DNA from: Oceanococcus sp. HetDA_MAG_MS8
GTDB lineage: Bacteria; Pseudomonadota; Gammaproteobacteria; Nevskiales; Oceanococcaceae
Assembly: GCA_019192445.1 (NCBI GenBank)
Contig: JAHCMK010000012.1
Location: 1-64,000 of the forward strand
DNA length: 64,000 nt
Direction of reading: 5' to 3'
The translations under genes and the position numbers were made by a program. The notes under the pieces are model-generated. The model made no database searches. It had not been told where the DNA came from and worked only from the letters and a program-made list of their open reading frames with translations. This document shows, in pieces, positions 26,581 through 36,300 of the stretch. How positions within the stretch are numbered: the first letter of the stretch is position 1; each line of letters opens with the position of its first letter.

Positions 26581-27662
26581 ACGGCCTCCGGCGCCGCCTG
26601 GCGCACAATCTCCAGGGTGCGGGTGGGGAAAGCCACCTCCGCACCGTGCTCTTCAATAATGGCCAACACCCTCAGCAGCACGGCATGTTTCACCTGGTGG
26701 TACTCGGCCCAATCACGCGTGCGGGTAAGACAGTAAATAAAAAAGTCCAAGGAACTCGCTCCAAAACTGTCGAAATGGACCAGGATGATCTGGTCTTGGT
26801 CTATGTCCGCATTGGTCTGGAGATAGTCACGAACCGCATCGGTAATCGGCTGCATTTGCTGAGCATCGCAATACCGAATCCCGATAGTTTCGCGGATTCG
26901 CCGATGGGTCATTCTGGAGGGGTTTTCGATGACCAAGCTGGTGAAGAGCGAGTTCGGCACCATGATTGGTCGCTTATCGAAGCGTCGAATCCGCGTAGTA
27001 CGCCAGCCGATTTCTTCGACCACACCTTCAATATCCTGCTCTGGGGAGCGGATCCAATCTCCCTTGGCAAAGGGTCGGTCCAAATAGACGGTGAGGCCAC
27101 CAAAGAGATTGGCGAGCATATCCTTTGCCGCAAAACCAATGGCCAAACCACCAATGCCGCCAAAGGCAAGAACACCAGATATCGACACGCCCATGGTCTG
27201 CAGCATGACCAAGCTGCCGGTGATGAATACCGCAAGCCGCAGCAGCTTGCTCGCAGCCTCCACAGTGGTGTCGTCATATCCAGGGTCTTGAGCGCGGGCG
27301 CGATAGACAAGGCCCAGGGACATGTGGTGAATGAGCCGTAACAAGAACCAGACTAAGATCCCCACCACAGCAAGCTTGCGCGCGGGGCTCACCATGGCAA
27401 AAACCTGATCCTGCGGAAGCGGCTCAACTAAACCAGCCGCAACGGCAATTCCTTGTACCCAAGTAAATACCCGCAGTGGGGGGACGACGGCTGCAAATAA
27501 GGCGTCGTCCCACAGGGTCTTACTGGATTGGACCCGGGCGTGAACCCGTTTGAGCACGCGGATCAATAGGGTGTTGACCAAAACCACCAAGAGAACCACG
27601 GCAAAGACCTGGGTCACCCAGTAGCTCAGCCAAGGCTGCAGTTGGCCCCAGACTTCCTGCAT
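26577..27662 (-). CDS. MscS family mechanosensitive channel
   Basis: A 361-residue protein from ATG 27662, which overlaps the nagZ stop (TAATG) and has GGGAGG seven bases upstream; a TTG start further up is unlikely. It has about four or five transmembrane helices. The pore helix and beta domain show GVLAFGGIGGLAIGFAAKDM, LFGGLTVYLDRPFAKGDWIR, EIGWRTTRIRRFDKRPIMVP and NSLFTSLVIENPSRM, all MscS hallmarks. The length suits the YnaI/YbdG-like branch. It relieves hypo-osmotic stress. Confidence 0.93.
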   Translation of the reverse strand: MQEVWGQLQPWLSYWVTQVFAVVLLVVLVNTLLIRVLKRVHARVQSSKTLWDDALFAAVVPPLRVFTWVQGIAVAAGLVEPLPQDQVFAMVSPARKLAVVGILVWFLLRLIHHMSLGLVYRARAQDPGYDDTTVEAASKLLRLAVFITGSLVMLQTMGVSISGVLAFGGIGGLAIGFAAKDMLANLFGGLTVYLDRPFAKGDWIRSPEQDIEGVVEEIGWRTTRIRRFDKRPIMVPNSLFTSLVIENPSRMTHRRIRETIGIRYCDAQQMQPITDAVRDYLQTNADIDQDQIILVHFDSFGASSLDFFIYCLTRTRDWAEYHQVKHAVLLRVLAIIEEHGAEVAFPTRTLEIVRQAAPEAV

Positions 27663-28693
27663 TACAAGGCCTCCCGCCAAGAGCGAAGCTGATCTTCAAA
27701 AAACATCCGCTGCTGCGCTGTTAAGCCAGGCCGACCTGCCCCCCGGCGCAGCGCTTGCAGCCGCACATGACCGCGAGCAGGGTTTGGACAGCGCCATTGA
27801 TCCAGCGCGGTGACCAAGTCTTGAGGCGCATTGCAGATGGGCAACATGTCGCATCCGGCGGCAAAGGCCTGACTGGCTCTGGCCACAATATCGCCCTGTG
27901 CCTGAGCGCCTCCCATATTGAGGTCATCCGCGAACACAGTGCCCGCGAAGCCCATGCGCACACGCAAAACATCCTCTAACCACACCTTCGAAAAACTGGC
28001 CGGCACAGAGTCCACTGCGGGATACACCACGTGAGCGGCCATCACCGAGTCCAATAACCCCAGACACTCTCGATACGGTGCTAAGTCGTGCTGCTCAATC
28101 TCATCTCGGCTCCGCGAATCCACAGGGAGTTCCACATGGCTATCAGGGGCCACAGCGCCATGCCCAGGGAAATGCTTGGCCGTGGTGGCCACCTGCGCCC
28201 GGCGCAGGCCACGCAGATGAGCTGCTGCCAGTTCAGCCACCGTCGCAGGCTGAGCATGCAAGGCACGGTCGCCAATAATGGCCGACACTCCGCCATCCAA
28301 GTCCAGCACCGGGCTAAATGGCAGGTCGATATCCAAGGGTGCTAACTCGGCCCCCAGGACATAGCCTCCCCATTCAGCCAGTTCCACTGCAGCATTGTGG
28401 TCCTGCTCCCAGATTTGCCCGTAAACGGCCAGCGGTGGCAGATCGACAAAACCCTTGCGGAAGCGCTGTACCCGACCACCCTCGGTATCCACAGCCAGCA
28501 ATATATCGGGGCGAATCGCCCTCACCTGCGCAATTAAAGCCCCTACTTGCTCACGATCAACAAAGTTGCGAGCAAAGAAAATCAGGCCTCCAATCAAAGG
28601 ATGCTGCAACCACTCGGCCTCGTCGGCTTGCAGCGTCAGGCCCCGAAGATCCCCCATCACTGGGCCCAGAGCCCGAACCGCATCAGTCGACAA
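27662..28693 (-). CDS. nagZ: Beta-N-acetylhexosaminidase NagZ
   Basis: A 343-residue GH3 enzyme. I choose TTG 28693, which has a strong GGAGGT five bases upstream and yields the family start (LGPVMGDLRGLTLQADEAEW). An ATG at 28735 would overlap the previous gene by 53 bases. Catalytic features are TEGGRVQRFRKGF, KHFPGHG (173-179) and the nucleophile region VFADDLNMGGA. NagZ removes GlcNAc from anhydromuropeptides in the cytosol during cell wall recycling and thereby shapes AmpC induction. It overlaps the L,D-transpeptidase end by 11 bases. Confidence 0.94.
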   Translation of the reverse strand: MSTDAVRALGPVMGDLRGLTLQADEAEWLQHPLIGGLIFFARNFVDREQVGALIAQVRAIRPDILLAVDTEGGRVQRFRKGFVDLPPLAVYGQIWEQDHNAAVELAEWGGYVLGAELAPLDIDLPFSPVLDLDGGVSAIIGDRALHAQPATVAELAAAHLRGLRRAQVATTAKHFPGHGAVAPDSHVELPVDSRSRDEIEQHDLAPYRECLGLLDSVMAAHVVYPAVDSVPASFSKVWLEDVLRVRMGFAGTVFADDLNMGGAQAQGDIVARASQAFAAGCDMLPICNAPQDLVTALDQWRCPNPARGHVRLQALRRGAGRPGLTAQQRMFFEDQLRSWREAL

Positions 28694-29174
28694 TATGCAC
28701 CTCCATTCCCGCCCAAACCTGCTGCGCCAGTTCAATCACCTCTGTATTGGCCATACGGATACAGCCATGCGATACAGGTTGACCCAACAGATCTTCCTCA
28801 TTCGTACCATGAATGTAGATAAACCGGCGTTGAGAATCGACATTGCCATAGCGGTTTTTACCCGGCTCCAATCCCCCCAGCCACAAGATCCGGCTCAAAA
28901 TCCAATCTCGCGCCGGCCAACGCCGGGCTAACTCTGAGCTGTAAATCTCACCAGTGGGCCGGCGACCCACAAACACGCTCATTGGTGCCTGATTCAATCC
29001 AATACGGGCCCGAATGCGGTGCCGCCCCCGTGGCGTGCAGCCACTACCCCACTGCTCGCCAGCCCCATTGGCCGCGGTGGAAACAGCGTAGCTACGCAGC
29101 ACTTCCGAGCCTTCGCGCCACAGCAGCCGCTGCGCAGCAAGGCTCAGCTCCAACTTCGCCTGCGCATTCTCCAT
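28683..29174 (-). CDS. L,D-transpeptidase (YkuD domain), short form
   Basis: A 163-residue protein from ATG 29174 (TGATG overlap with rlmD). The YkuD catalytic pattern is complete: IHGTNEEDLLGQPVSHGCIR with H122 and nucleophile C138. Residues GRHRIRARIGLNQAPMSVFV and the ELARRWPARDWILSRILWL region are also typical. No signal peptide or LysM is visible, unlike most periplasmic L,D-transpeptidases. It may act as a cytosolic L,D-carboxypeptidase or be exported another way. The nagZ neighbour suggests muropeptide metabolism. Confidence 0.85.
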   Translation of the reverse strand: MENAQAKLELSLAAQRLLWREGSEVLRSYAVSTAANGAGEQWGSGCTPRGRHRIRARIGLNQAPMSVFVGRRPTGEIYSSELARRWPARDWILSRILWLGGLEPGKNRYGNVDSQRRFIYIHGTNEEDLLGQPVSHGCIRMANTEVIELAQQVWAGMEVHIVD

Positions 29175-30496
29175 CAGGGGTCCCAGTGAAAGCTGGCGAT
29201 CGATTCCACATGTCCGGTGTGCGGGAACATATCCATCACGCCGGCTGCCTCCAGACGATACCCACCAGCAACCAAGCTGCCCGCGTCCCGGGCCAAACTC
29301 CCAGGGTGGCAAGACACGTAGACGATGTTCTGGGGCGGACGACGCAGAATGTGCGGAATGATGTCGGCAGCTCCGCTGCGCGGCGGATCTAGCAATACTG
29401 CGTCATAAGATTCCTGCAGCCAACTCTCCTCCCCGGTACAGGCAAACAGATCAGCGACGTGGTAGTCCGCCTGCAGATCGTGCCGGGCCAGATTTGCGCG
29501 TCCCTTATCTACCAGCGTCTGCGCTCCCTCCACGGCAGTAACGGCATACCCGGAGCGCAACAAGGGAATTGTAAAGTTCCCCAAGCCCGAGAATAGCTCC
29601 AACACCCTGGCTCCAGGCGATACATTGAGCAGGCTTAAGGCGTGCGGAATCATTTTGCGATTCAGCGCGGTATTCACCTGTATGAAATCACCCGGCCCAA
29701 ACTCCAGGTCCGCCGCATAATCATCCAATGCATAACGCAAGGTGCAGGGTTCACCCAGCGGCACAATGGTGTCAGGGCCGCCGGATTGCAAATACCAGTG
29801 CACAGCGTGTTGCTCAGCAAAGGCCCGAAGCTTCTCGCGATCTTCCGCGCTCAGGGGCTGCAAATGCCGTAGTAGCAACAACACCTGGTTGTCCCCCGCC
29901 GAGGCCTCGATCTGCGGGATTTGATCGGGAATACTCAAACCACCCAGCAAATCCGATAAAGGAATCAGCAGCTCGCCCATCCGTTGATCCAGGACCGGAC
30001 AGCTTTGAATGTCGGCCACGTAGCGCCCGTTGCGCTCCCTAAAGCCCACCAAGACTCGCCCCTTGCCCGCAACCTGTTTGCAGGCTAGCCGAGCACGCCG
30101 GCGGTAACCCCATACAGGCCCCGTGAGGGGTGCCAGCCAGGTAACTGGGCTCAACCCGCCGCCGATACGCTGCAGTGCTTGCTCGAGGGTGTTTTGTTTA
30201 GCCGCCAACTGAGCCTTGGGCTCAAGGTGCTGCAAAGAACAACCACCGCACTGACCGAAGTGAGAACAACCCGGCTCAACACGCTCAGGACTGGCCTGAA
30301 GCACCTCCAACAGCTCGGCTTCGTCGAAGCTGCGATTGCGCTTACGCCGGCGGTATTCGACCACCTCGCCGCGCAGTGCATCGGCCACGAACACGGTTTT
30401 TCCATCCGGGTGACGGACGACACCACGCCCATCTGAGGATAGGTCCACAACCTCACCCTGTAGCCGCTCCTCACGATCAAAACGTTTGCGACTCAT
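29174..30496 (-). CDS. rlmD: 23S rRNA (uracil-5-)-methyltransferase RlmD
   Basis: A 440-residue protein from ATG 30496, which overlaps the previous stop (ATGA) with GAGG upstream. A TRAM domain (about 10-65, LQGEVVDLSSDGRGVVRHPD) is followed by the Fe-S cysteine cluster CSHFGQCGGC. The SAM-binding fold contains GARVLELFSGLGNFTIPLL and LLDPPRSGAADI, and the catalytic cysteine lies in YVSCHPGSLARD. It methylates U1939 (E. coli numbering) in 23S rRNA. Confidence 0.94.
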   Translation of the reverse strand: MSRKRFDREERLQGEVVDLSSDGRGVVRHPDGKTVFVADALRGEVVEYRRRKRNRSFDEAELLEVLQASPERVEPGCSHFGQCGGCSLQHLEPKAQLAAKQNTLEQALQRIGGGLSPVTWLAPLTGPVWGYRRRARLACKQVAGKGRVLVGFRERNGRYVADIQSCPVLDQRMGELLIPLSDLLGGLSIPDQIPQIEASAGDNQVLLLLRHLQPLSAEDREKLRAFAEQHAVHWYLQSGGPDTIVPLGEPCTLRYALDDYAADLEFGPGDFIQVNTALNRKMIPHALSLLNVSPGARVLELFSGLGNFTIPLLRSGYAVTAVEGAQTLVDKGRANLARHDLQADYHVADLFACTGEESWLQESYDAVLLDPPRSGAADIIPHILRRPPQNIVYVSCHPGSLARDAGSLVAGGYRLEAAGVMDMFPHTGHVESIASFHWDP

Positions 30497-31074
30497 AACC
30501 ATCCTCGCTGCCACAGTTCGCACAAAGCTTGGGCCTGCTGGCACGCTTGCTGGGGGCTTGGCCCGCTTGTTTGCCAAGGGTCATAACAATTTTGCGTGGT
30601 GGCCAGGCTGAGAACAGCAGCTGCTGCATCGGACTCCAGACTCAGACCCTCCGGCTGCCAGGCTTGCCCATCGCGCAGACGTGAATCCCAACTGTTCGCA
30701 AACTGCGGCGCCAAACCTTGTAGTAAGAGACGCAGACGCAAGCGTTGCGCTAGATCCGCAGCCTGGGAAAACACCAGAATTGTGGCCTCAGGTTGGGTAT
30801 CGATGGCTTTGACCAAGGCCAACAGCACTTCGCGTTCCTCGTCCTGCTCTTGCCAATGCACCTGCGCCGGCTGTGCCTGAGCCCAAGCGAAGCCGGCCAG
30901 GGCCTGCAGCCATAGGGGGGCTCGCGCCTGTCCCTGGCGTTGAAAGCGCACTTGCTCCACCGCCTTGTGAATATCGTCGGCGCTCAAGTCGTCGCTGAAA
31001 CCATAGAGGCGTCGCGCAGCCGCGGTATCGGTGCGCCACACCGGCACCAGGGCATAAACGGATTCGGTCGTCAT
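30493..31074 (-). CDS. Degenerate PolB-type 3'-5' exonuclease-like protein
   Basis: A 193-residue protein resembling predicted exonucleases related to the PolB exonuclease domain. Similar segments are RRLYGFSDDLSADDIHKAVE (family: xRRLxGxxxLSDEDVARA), ATILVFSQAADLAQRLRLRL and LLQGLAPQFANSWD. The expected metal-binding D-x-E of the first strand is replaced by VPVWRTDT, and the terminal aspartates are not found, so catalysis is doubtful. It is coupled on both sides: TAATG with cysM and ATGA with rlmD. The family assignment is tentative. Confidence 0.55.
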   Translation of the reverse strand: MTTESVYALVPVWRTDTAAARRLYGFSDDLSADDIHKAVEQVRFQRQGQARAPLWLQALAGFAWAQAQPAQVHWQEQDEEREVLLALVKAIDTQPEATILVFSQAADLAQRLRLRLLLQGLAPQFANSWDSRLRDGQAWQPEGLSLESDAAAAVLSLATTQNCYDPWQTSGPSPQQACQQAQALCELWQRGWL

Positions 31075-31958
31075 TAGTCGGGATAAACGCCTGTAGAAAT
31101 GTAGCGATCGCCGCGATCACATACGATGCTAACAACGGTGGAGCCGGGATTCTCTGCAGCCACCTGCAGTGCACAATACAAGGCACCGCCGGAGGATACC
31201 CCGGCGAAGATGCCCTCTTCCGCCGCGAGGCGGCGCATGGTTGTTTCAGCCTCCGCGGCCCCGACTTCCATTATGCGGTCCACCCGTGGACGCTCGTAAA
31301 TGCTGGGTAGATACGCCTCCGGCCAGCAACGTATTCCTGGAATGGAGGACTCACCATCTGGCTGTACGCCAACGATTTGGATATCTGGATTTTTCTCTTT
31401 GAGAAAACGTGACACACCCATAATGGTGCCGGTGGTGCCCATGGATGCCACGAAGTGCGTGACCTGCCCGCCCGTATCTCTCCAGATCTCCGGGCCGGTC
31501 CCCTCGTAATGCGCGCGAGGGTTATCGGGGTTGCCGAATTGATCGAGAACCCGGCCCTCACCACGCTCCTGCATGGCCTGCGCCAAGTCACGGGCACCTT
31601 CCATACCCTCGTCCTGAGACACCAAAACAATGTCAGCGCCAAAGGCCTTCATCGCCGCACGGCGCTCCGCACTCATATGTGCCGGCATGATCAGGGTCAT
31701 TTTGTAGCCACGCATCGCGGCCACCATCGCCAAGGCAATGCCTGTATTGCCACTGGTCGCCTCAATCAGCCGATCGCCGGGTTGAATCTCCCCCCGCTCC
31801 TCAGCGCGAGTAATCATTGAGAATGCAGGGCGGTCTTTCACCGAGCCGGCAGGGTTATTCCCTTCGAGCTTTCCCAGAACTCGGCTACCCGTTGCACTTG
31901 CCATGCGCTTGAGTTGCACCAGTGGGGTATTGCCAACGAAGTCGTCTAATGTCTTCAC
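31074..31958 (-). CDS. cysM: Cysteine synthase B (CysM)
   Basis: A 294-residue PLP enzyme. I choose GTG 31958 (VKTLDDFVGNTPLVQLKRM), which overlaps the MFS stop as GTGA; an upstream ATG would lie deep in that gene. The PLP lysine is in NNPAGSVKDRPAFSMI, and SGNTGIALAMVAAMRGY and MGTTGTIMGVSRFL are the cofactor loops. CysM makes cysteine (or S-sulfocysteine) from O-acetylserine. Confidence 0.94.
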   Translation of the reverse strand: MKTLDDFVGNTPLVQLKRMASATGSRVLGKLEGNNPAGSVKDRPAFSMITRAEERGEIQPGDRLIEATSGNTGIALAMVAAMRGYKMTLIMPAHMSAERRAAMKAFGADIVLVSQDEGMEGARDLAQAMQERGEGRVLDQFGNPDNPRAHYEGTGPEIWRDTGGQVTHFVASMGTTGTIMGVSRFLKEKNPDIQIVGVQPDGESSIPGIRCWPEAYLPSIYERPRVDRIMEVGAAEAETTMRRLAAEEGIFAGVSSGGALYCALQVAAENPGSTVVSIVCDRGDRYISTGVYPD

Positions 31959-33193
31959 GTTCTTTCGGTCCGAGTTGCAAAGGACGGTGTCGCAGAGGGT
32001 GCCACAAGGCGAGTTCCCGAGTCTGTCAATCGCCAGCAGGCCACGGCACCAATCATGGCAATGCCTAAGCACAGTCCCAATCCAGACTGCCAGGCCAGCA
32101 GGCTGTAGTCGCGACCAGCCGCTGTGGGGTCAATCCAGTCGAGGACCCAGCCAAAGCCAGATTGAACTAATGCTGCCCCAAGAAATAAGCCGGTATTGAC
32201 CACACTCATGGCAAAGCCGGCCGAGGCCCCACCGGCCAACTCTTTGGCGTTGGCATAAATCACCGAGACCCAACCACCACCGAGGCCGAGCAGGATAAAC
32301 AAACTCATGGCCGACCAGCCTGGGGCCCAGGGCAGCAGAACTAAACCGGCATAAGCAGCCAAGATGGCGGCCGCTCCTAGCTGCGCCACCAAACGCCGCC
32401 GGCCAAGCCGATCGGACAAATACCCGGCACTCAGTGCCCCGGCCGACAAAGCCAGCATCAACACCGTGACATGGTCAGAGGCAGCCGCTCTGGACAACCC
32501 AAAGCGGTCTTGCAACAAGGGCAGGCTCCACAGGCCGGAAAACGCGAACACGTTGCCGACAGTGCAAAACATCGCCAAGGTTCCCCAGCGTACGCCGGAA
32601 ATCTTGAGTACCTTGCCAATGTCGGGACGGGTGTGAGCATAGTCCTCGGGCACTCGCACAGAAGCGATGATCACCATGCTGAGCACAATGCCGGCCACGC
32701 CCAAGCCCACGAAGATATCGCGCCAGTCCGCAAAGCCCAGCACCCAAGCCAATGGCCCAGCGGCCAAAACCGCACCTAGGTTGCCAATCAAGATGGTCAA
32801 ACCGGCGACGCGGCCGTAGACGGAGGGCGCAAACCACAGACTGTTGTATTTCATCAGCCCGACGAACAAAAAGGCCGTTCCGAAGCCCACCAGTAGGCGC
32901 CCGAGGCTGGCCATGGCAAAGCTATCGGCCAACCCAAAAACAATGCTGCCCACGCCGCCGACCATACCGAGCAGTCCCACAGCCAAGCGCGGGCCCAAAG
33001 CGTCAGCAGCCAAACCGGAGATGGGCTGCATGAGCGTGTATAGGTAGTAATAGCTGGCCGCCAATAGACCCAAACGCGTGGCATCTACGGCAAAGTCGGC
33101 CTGCAAGTCTGGAGCGACAACCGCAGGTGCCATGCGATGGAAGAAACCCATCACAAAAGCCGTCACCAATAACGCGAAGCCCGTCCAGCGCAT
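31955..33193 (-). CDS. MFS transporter
   Basis: A 412-residue major facilitator with about 12 transmembrane helices. I choose ATG 33193 (MRWTGFALLVTAFVMGFFHR); the frame extends further upstream but that part is not membrane-like. DYSLLAWQSG and the loop GYLSDRLGRRRLVAQ (the MFS A-like motif) are visible. Substrate unknown. It is the first of nine tightly packed minus-strand genes and overlaps cysM by 4 bases. Confidence 0.88.
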   Translation of the reverse strand: MRWTGFALLVTAFVMGFFHRMAPAVVAPDLQADFAVDATRLGLLAASYYYLYTLMQPISGLAADALGPRLAVGLLGMVGGVGSIVFGLADSFAMASLGRLLVGFGTAFLFVGLMKYNSLWFAPSVYGRVAGLTILIGNLGAVLAAGPLAWVLGFADWRDIFVGLGVAGIVLSMVIIASVRVPEDYAHTRPDIGKVLKISGVRWGTLAMFCTVGNVFAFSGLWSLPLLQDRFGLSRAAASDHVTVLMLALSAGALSAGYLSDRLGRRRLVAQLGAAAILAAYAGLVLLPWAPGWSAMSLFILLGLGGGWVSVIYANAKELAGGASAGFAMSVVNTGLFLGAALVQSGFGWVLDWIDPTAAGRDYSLLAWQSGLGLCLGIAMIGAVACWRLTDSGTRLVAPSATPSFATRTERT

Positions 33194-33362
33194 CCTGCTC
33201 GTCCCTTGAAAACTGCGGCATTGTAGCCCCGGCTCAGGGTATGCAGCAGAGCAGCGCCGCCCACGCATGCCGCAGCATTCGGCAAACAGGAGCAGCGCAG
33301 TCCAAAATTTTTGCTATGCGGCTCGCCCTAGCGTAACCACGGCCCGCGCGCAGTACGCTGCG

Positions 33363-36300
33363 TCAGTTCGCGCTGAGGCGCCGCAGCTGACCCAGCAGCA
33401 CGCTGAGTCCAGCCGAATCAGGGGCATCCAGGCTTTTCAATTCCGCAATGGACTGCGCGATTTGTTCTAAGGCCGCCGTGTGGTTGCTTTGCCAATGCTG
33501 GAGCCGATGACAGGGGTCGGGAGCTGAGTCATGGTCCAGAATGCGCAGCAGCAAATCGCGCTGCATACGGTGTGTTTCCTCGCGTAGCTGCACCCGGGCC
33601 ATGGCCTGCCAGCGGTTCTTGACCGTGAGATGGTTGATGGACTCCAACATCCAGGGTAAGTCCAGCTGATCGCCAAGCAAGAAATATGCGCGGGCCACAT
33701 CCACGCCCTCCAAGCCACCGCTTTGTGCGACCCAAAGAACATCTAACAAAGCTCCCAGGATGTGGTGATTGGCATGCGCCGTAGCCTGTGCCTCACTGGC
33801 TCCCTCAGCGACCATGGCTTGGAAATGCGCGGCATGGCGCTGCTCATAGCTGGGGGCGAGCAGCTGTGGAAGCGCGGCTTCTAGCTCAGCCATTCCAGTG
33901 TGGTAGCGCTGCACAATGTCGGCAATATTTGGCAGCTCTGGATGCTCAGTCAGCAGCCATAAACTCATGTGTTTGAGTAGACCAGCCAATCGGTCTAAGG
34001 CCCCATAAACGGACCGGATAGGAATATTGGCCGCCTCCATCGCGGTCCAGCGCTGTTCACCCCCCAACACATGAGTGGCAGCCAACCATGCCTGAACAAC
34101 TTGATACAGGGGCAGCTGACGTTCCTCGGCGACGCGACGAGCAAAACTCGGCCCCATGCGGTTGACTAAGCGGTTTGTAGTGACCGTGGCAATAATTTCA
34201 TTGCGCAGGCGATGCTCGCGCAGGCTTTGGGCATGGGCCTGGACCACCGCCGGAGGAAAGTACTCCAACAGGTCCTGCTCCAAGGCTGGATCTTGGGGCA
34301 GAGGGCTATGGACCACCTGAGCAAACAGATCAAGCTTGGCGTAGCTCACCAGCACAGCAAGCTCGGGCATGCTCAGCCCCTGACCTGCGCTCCGCCGCTC
34401 AGCCAAAGCCTCTTCACTGGGCAAGGCTTCGATATCCCGCACCAGCCCGGCATGGCGCTCCAAACTGCGAATGAGGGCGGCATGCTCGGACAGGCGCGAC
34501 GTCGCCATACCCGCCTGCAGGCAGATCGACTGAGTTTGTAGATCGCTATCACGCAGAACACGTTGGGCGAGATCCTCGGTCATAGCAAACAGCAGTGCAT
34601 CCCGATCTGCCCGCGGCAGATGACCCGCGCGCATCAAAGCATTCAGAGGAATCTTGAGATTGACCTCCCGATCCGAGGAATTCACGCCGCCGGCATTGTC
34701 ATTGGAATCGGTAATCACACGAACCCCGGCGCGCGCGGCTTCGATGCGCGCCAGTTGGGTTAGTCCTAAATTGCCACCTTCGCCGATCACCGCCACTCGC
34801 AACTGACGCGCGTCGATGCGAAGCGCGTCATTACTCCGATCGCCAACATCGAGTTGGGTCTCTGCGGTGGCTTTGACATAGGTTCCGATGCCTCCATTCC
34901 AAAGCAGATCAGCTGGTGCCTGCAGTATGGCTTTGATGAGGGCGTTGGGGCTGAGCGTAGATGCCTCTATGCCCAAGGCCTTGCGCGCCTGCTCTGAAAG
35001 GCTGATCGACTTCGCAGAGCGCGCGAAAACTCCACCGCCTTCGCTGATCACGCTCGCGTCATAATCCGTCCAGGACGACCGCGGCAGCGAGAACAGGCGC
35101 TGTCGCTCTGCAAAGCTACGAGCGGCATCGGGGCTCGGATCTATAAAGATATGCTGGTGGTTAAAGGCCGCGAGCAGACGAACATGCTCAGACAACAACA
35201 TACCGTTGCCAAAGACATCTCCGCCCATGTCGCCAATACCAATGACCGTGAAATCCTGAGTTTGGACATCATGTCCGCGCTCTAGGAAATGTCGCTTCAC
35301 CGACTCCCAGGCGCCGCGCGCAGTGATTCCCATTTTCTTGTGGTCGTAGCCTGCGCTACCCCCGGAGGCAAAGGCATCTCCCAGCCAAAACGCGTACTCC
35401 TCGGATAAGGCGTTTGCGATATCCGAGAAACTGGCTGTTCCCTTATCTGCCGCCACCACCAGGTAGGGGTCGTCCCCATCATGTCGACGAACCTGCTTGG
35501 GCGGAACCACAGCGCCATCGACCAAATTGTCGGTGATGTCTAACAAGCCACGAATGAAAATTCGATAACAAGCAATGCCAGCCTCACTCCAGGCCGTGCG
35601 ATCACGCCGATCCACGGCTTGCTTGACCACAAACCCGCCCTTGGCGCCGGTGGGCACGATCACCGCATTCTTGACCATTTGCGCTTTGACCAAGCCCAAA
35701 ACCTCGGTGCGGAAGTCTTCGCGGCGATCACTCCAGCGCAAGCCGCCACGTGCGACGGGCCCACCGCGCAAATGGATACCTTCGACCTCCGGTGCGTAGA
35801 CGAAGGTCTCGACCATAGGTCGTGGCTCAGGCAGCTCCAGCACACCGCCAGAACGAATTTTCAAACTGATATACGACTTGGGCTGCCCGTCCGCCGCGGA
35901 TTGAAAGAAATTGGTGCGCTGCGTGCTTTGCACCACACTCAACATACATGCCAGTAGACGGTCCGCATCAAGACTCTCTACAGCATCCCGTCTTGCCTGC
36001 AGTTGGGCAGTGAGTTCCTCTATCTCTGCGCCACAGTCCTGCAGTTCCGGATGAAAGCGCAGGCGGAACAGCTGTACCAAATCGGCAATGAATTCCGGAT
36101 GGCTACGCAGCAGGCCTTCGGTGTATCCGGAACTAAAGGGCAACAAGGTTTGCTGCGCGTACTTGGCCAATGCGCGAATCAGCGCGGCCTCCCGCCATGG
36201 CAGCCCTGCCATCAGCACCAGGGCATTCAGGCCATCGTCTTCAATGGCACCGCTCCAGGCGGCGACGAAGGCTTCCTCGAAGCCGGCGCGGCGTTCGCGA

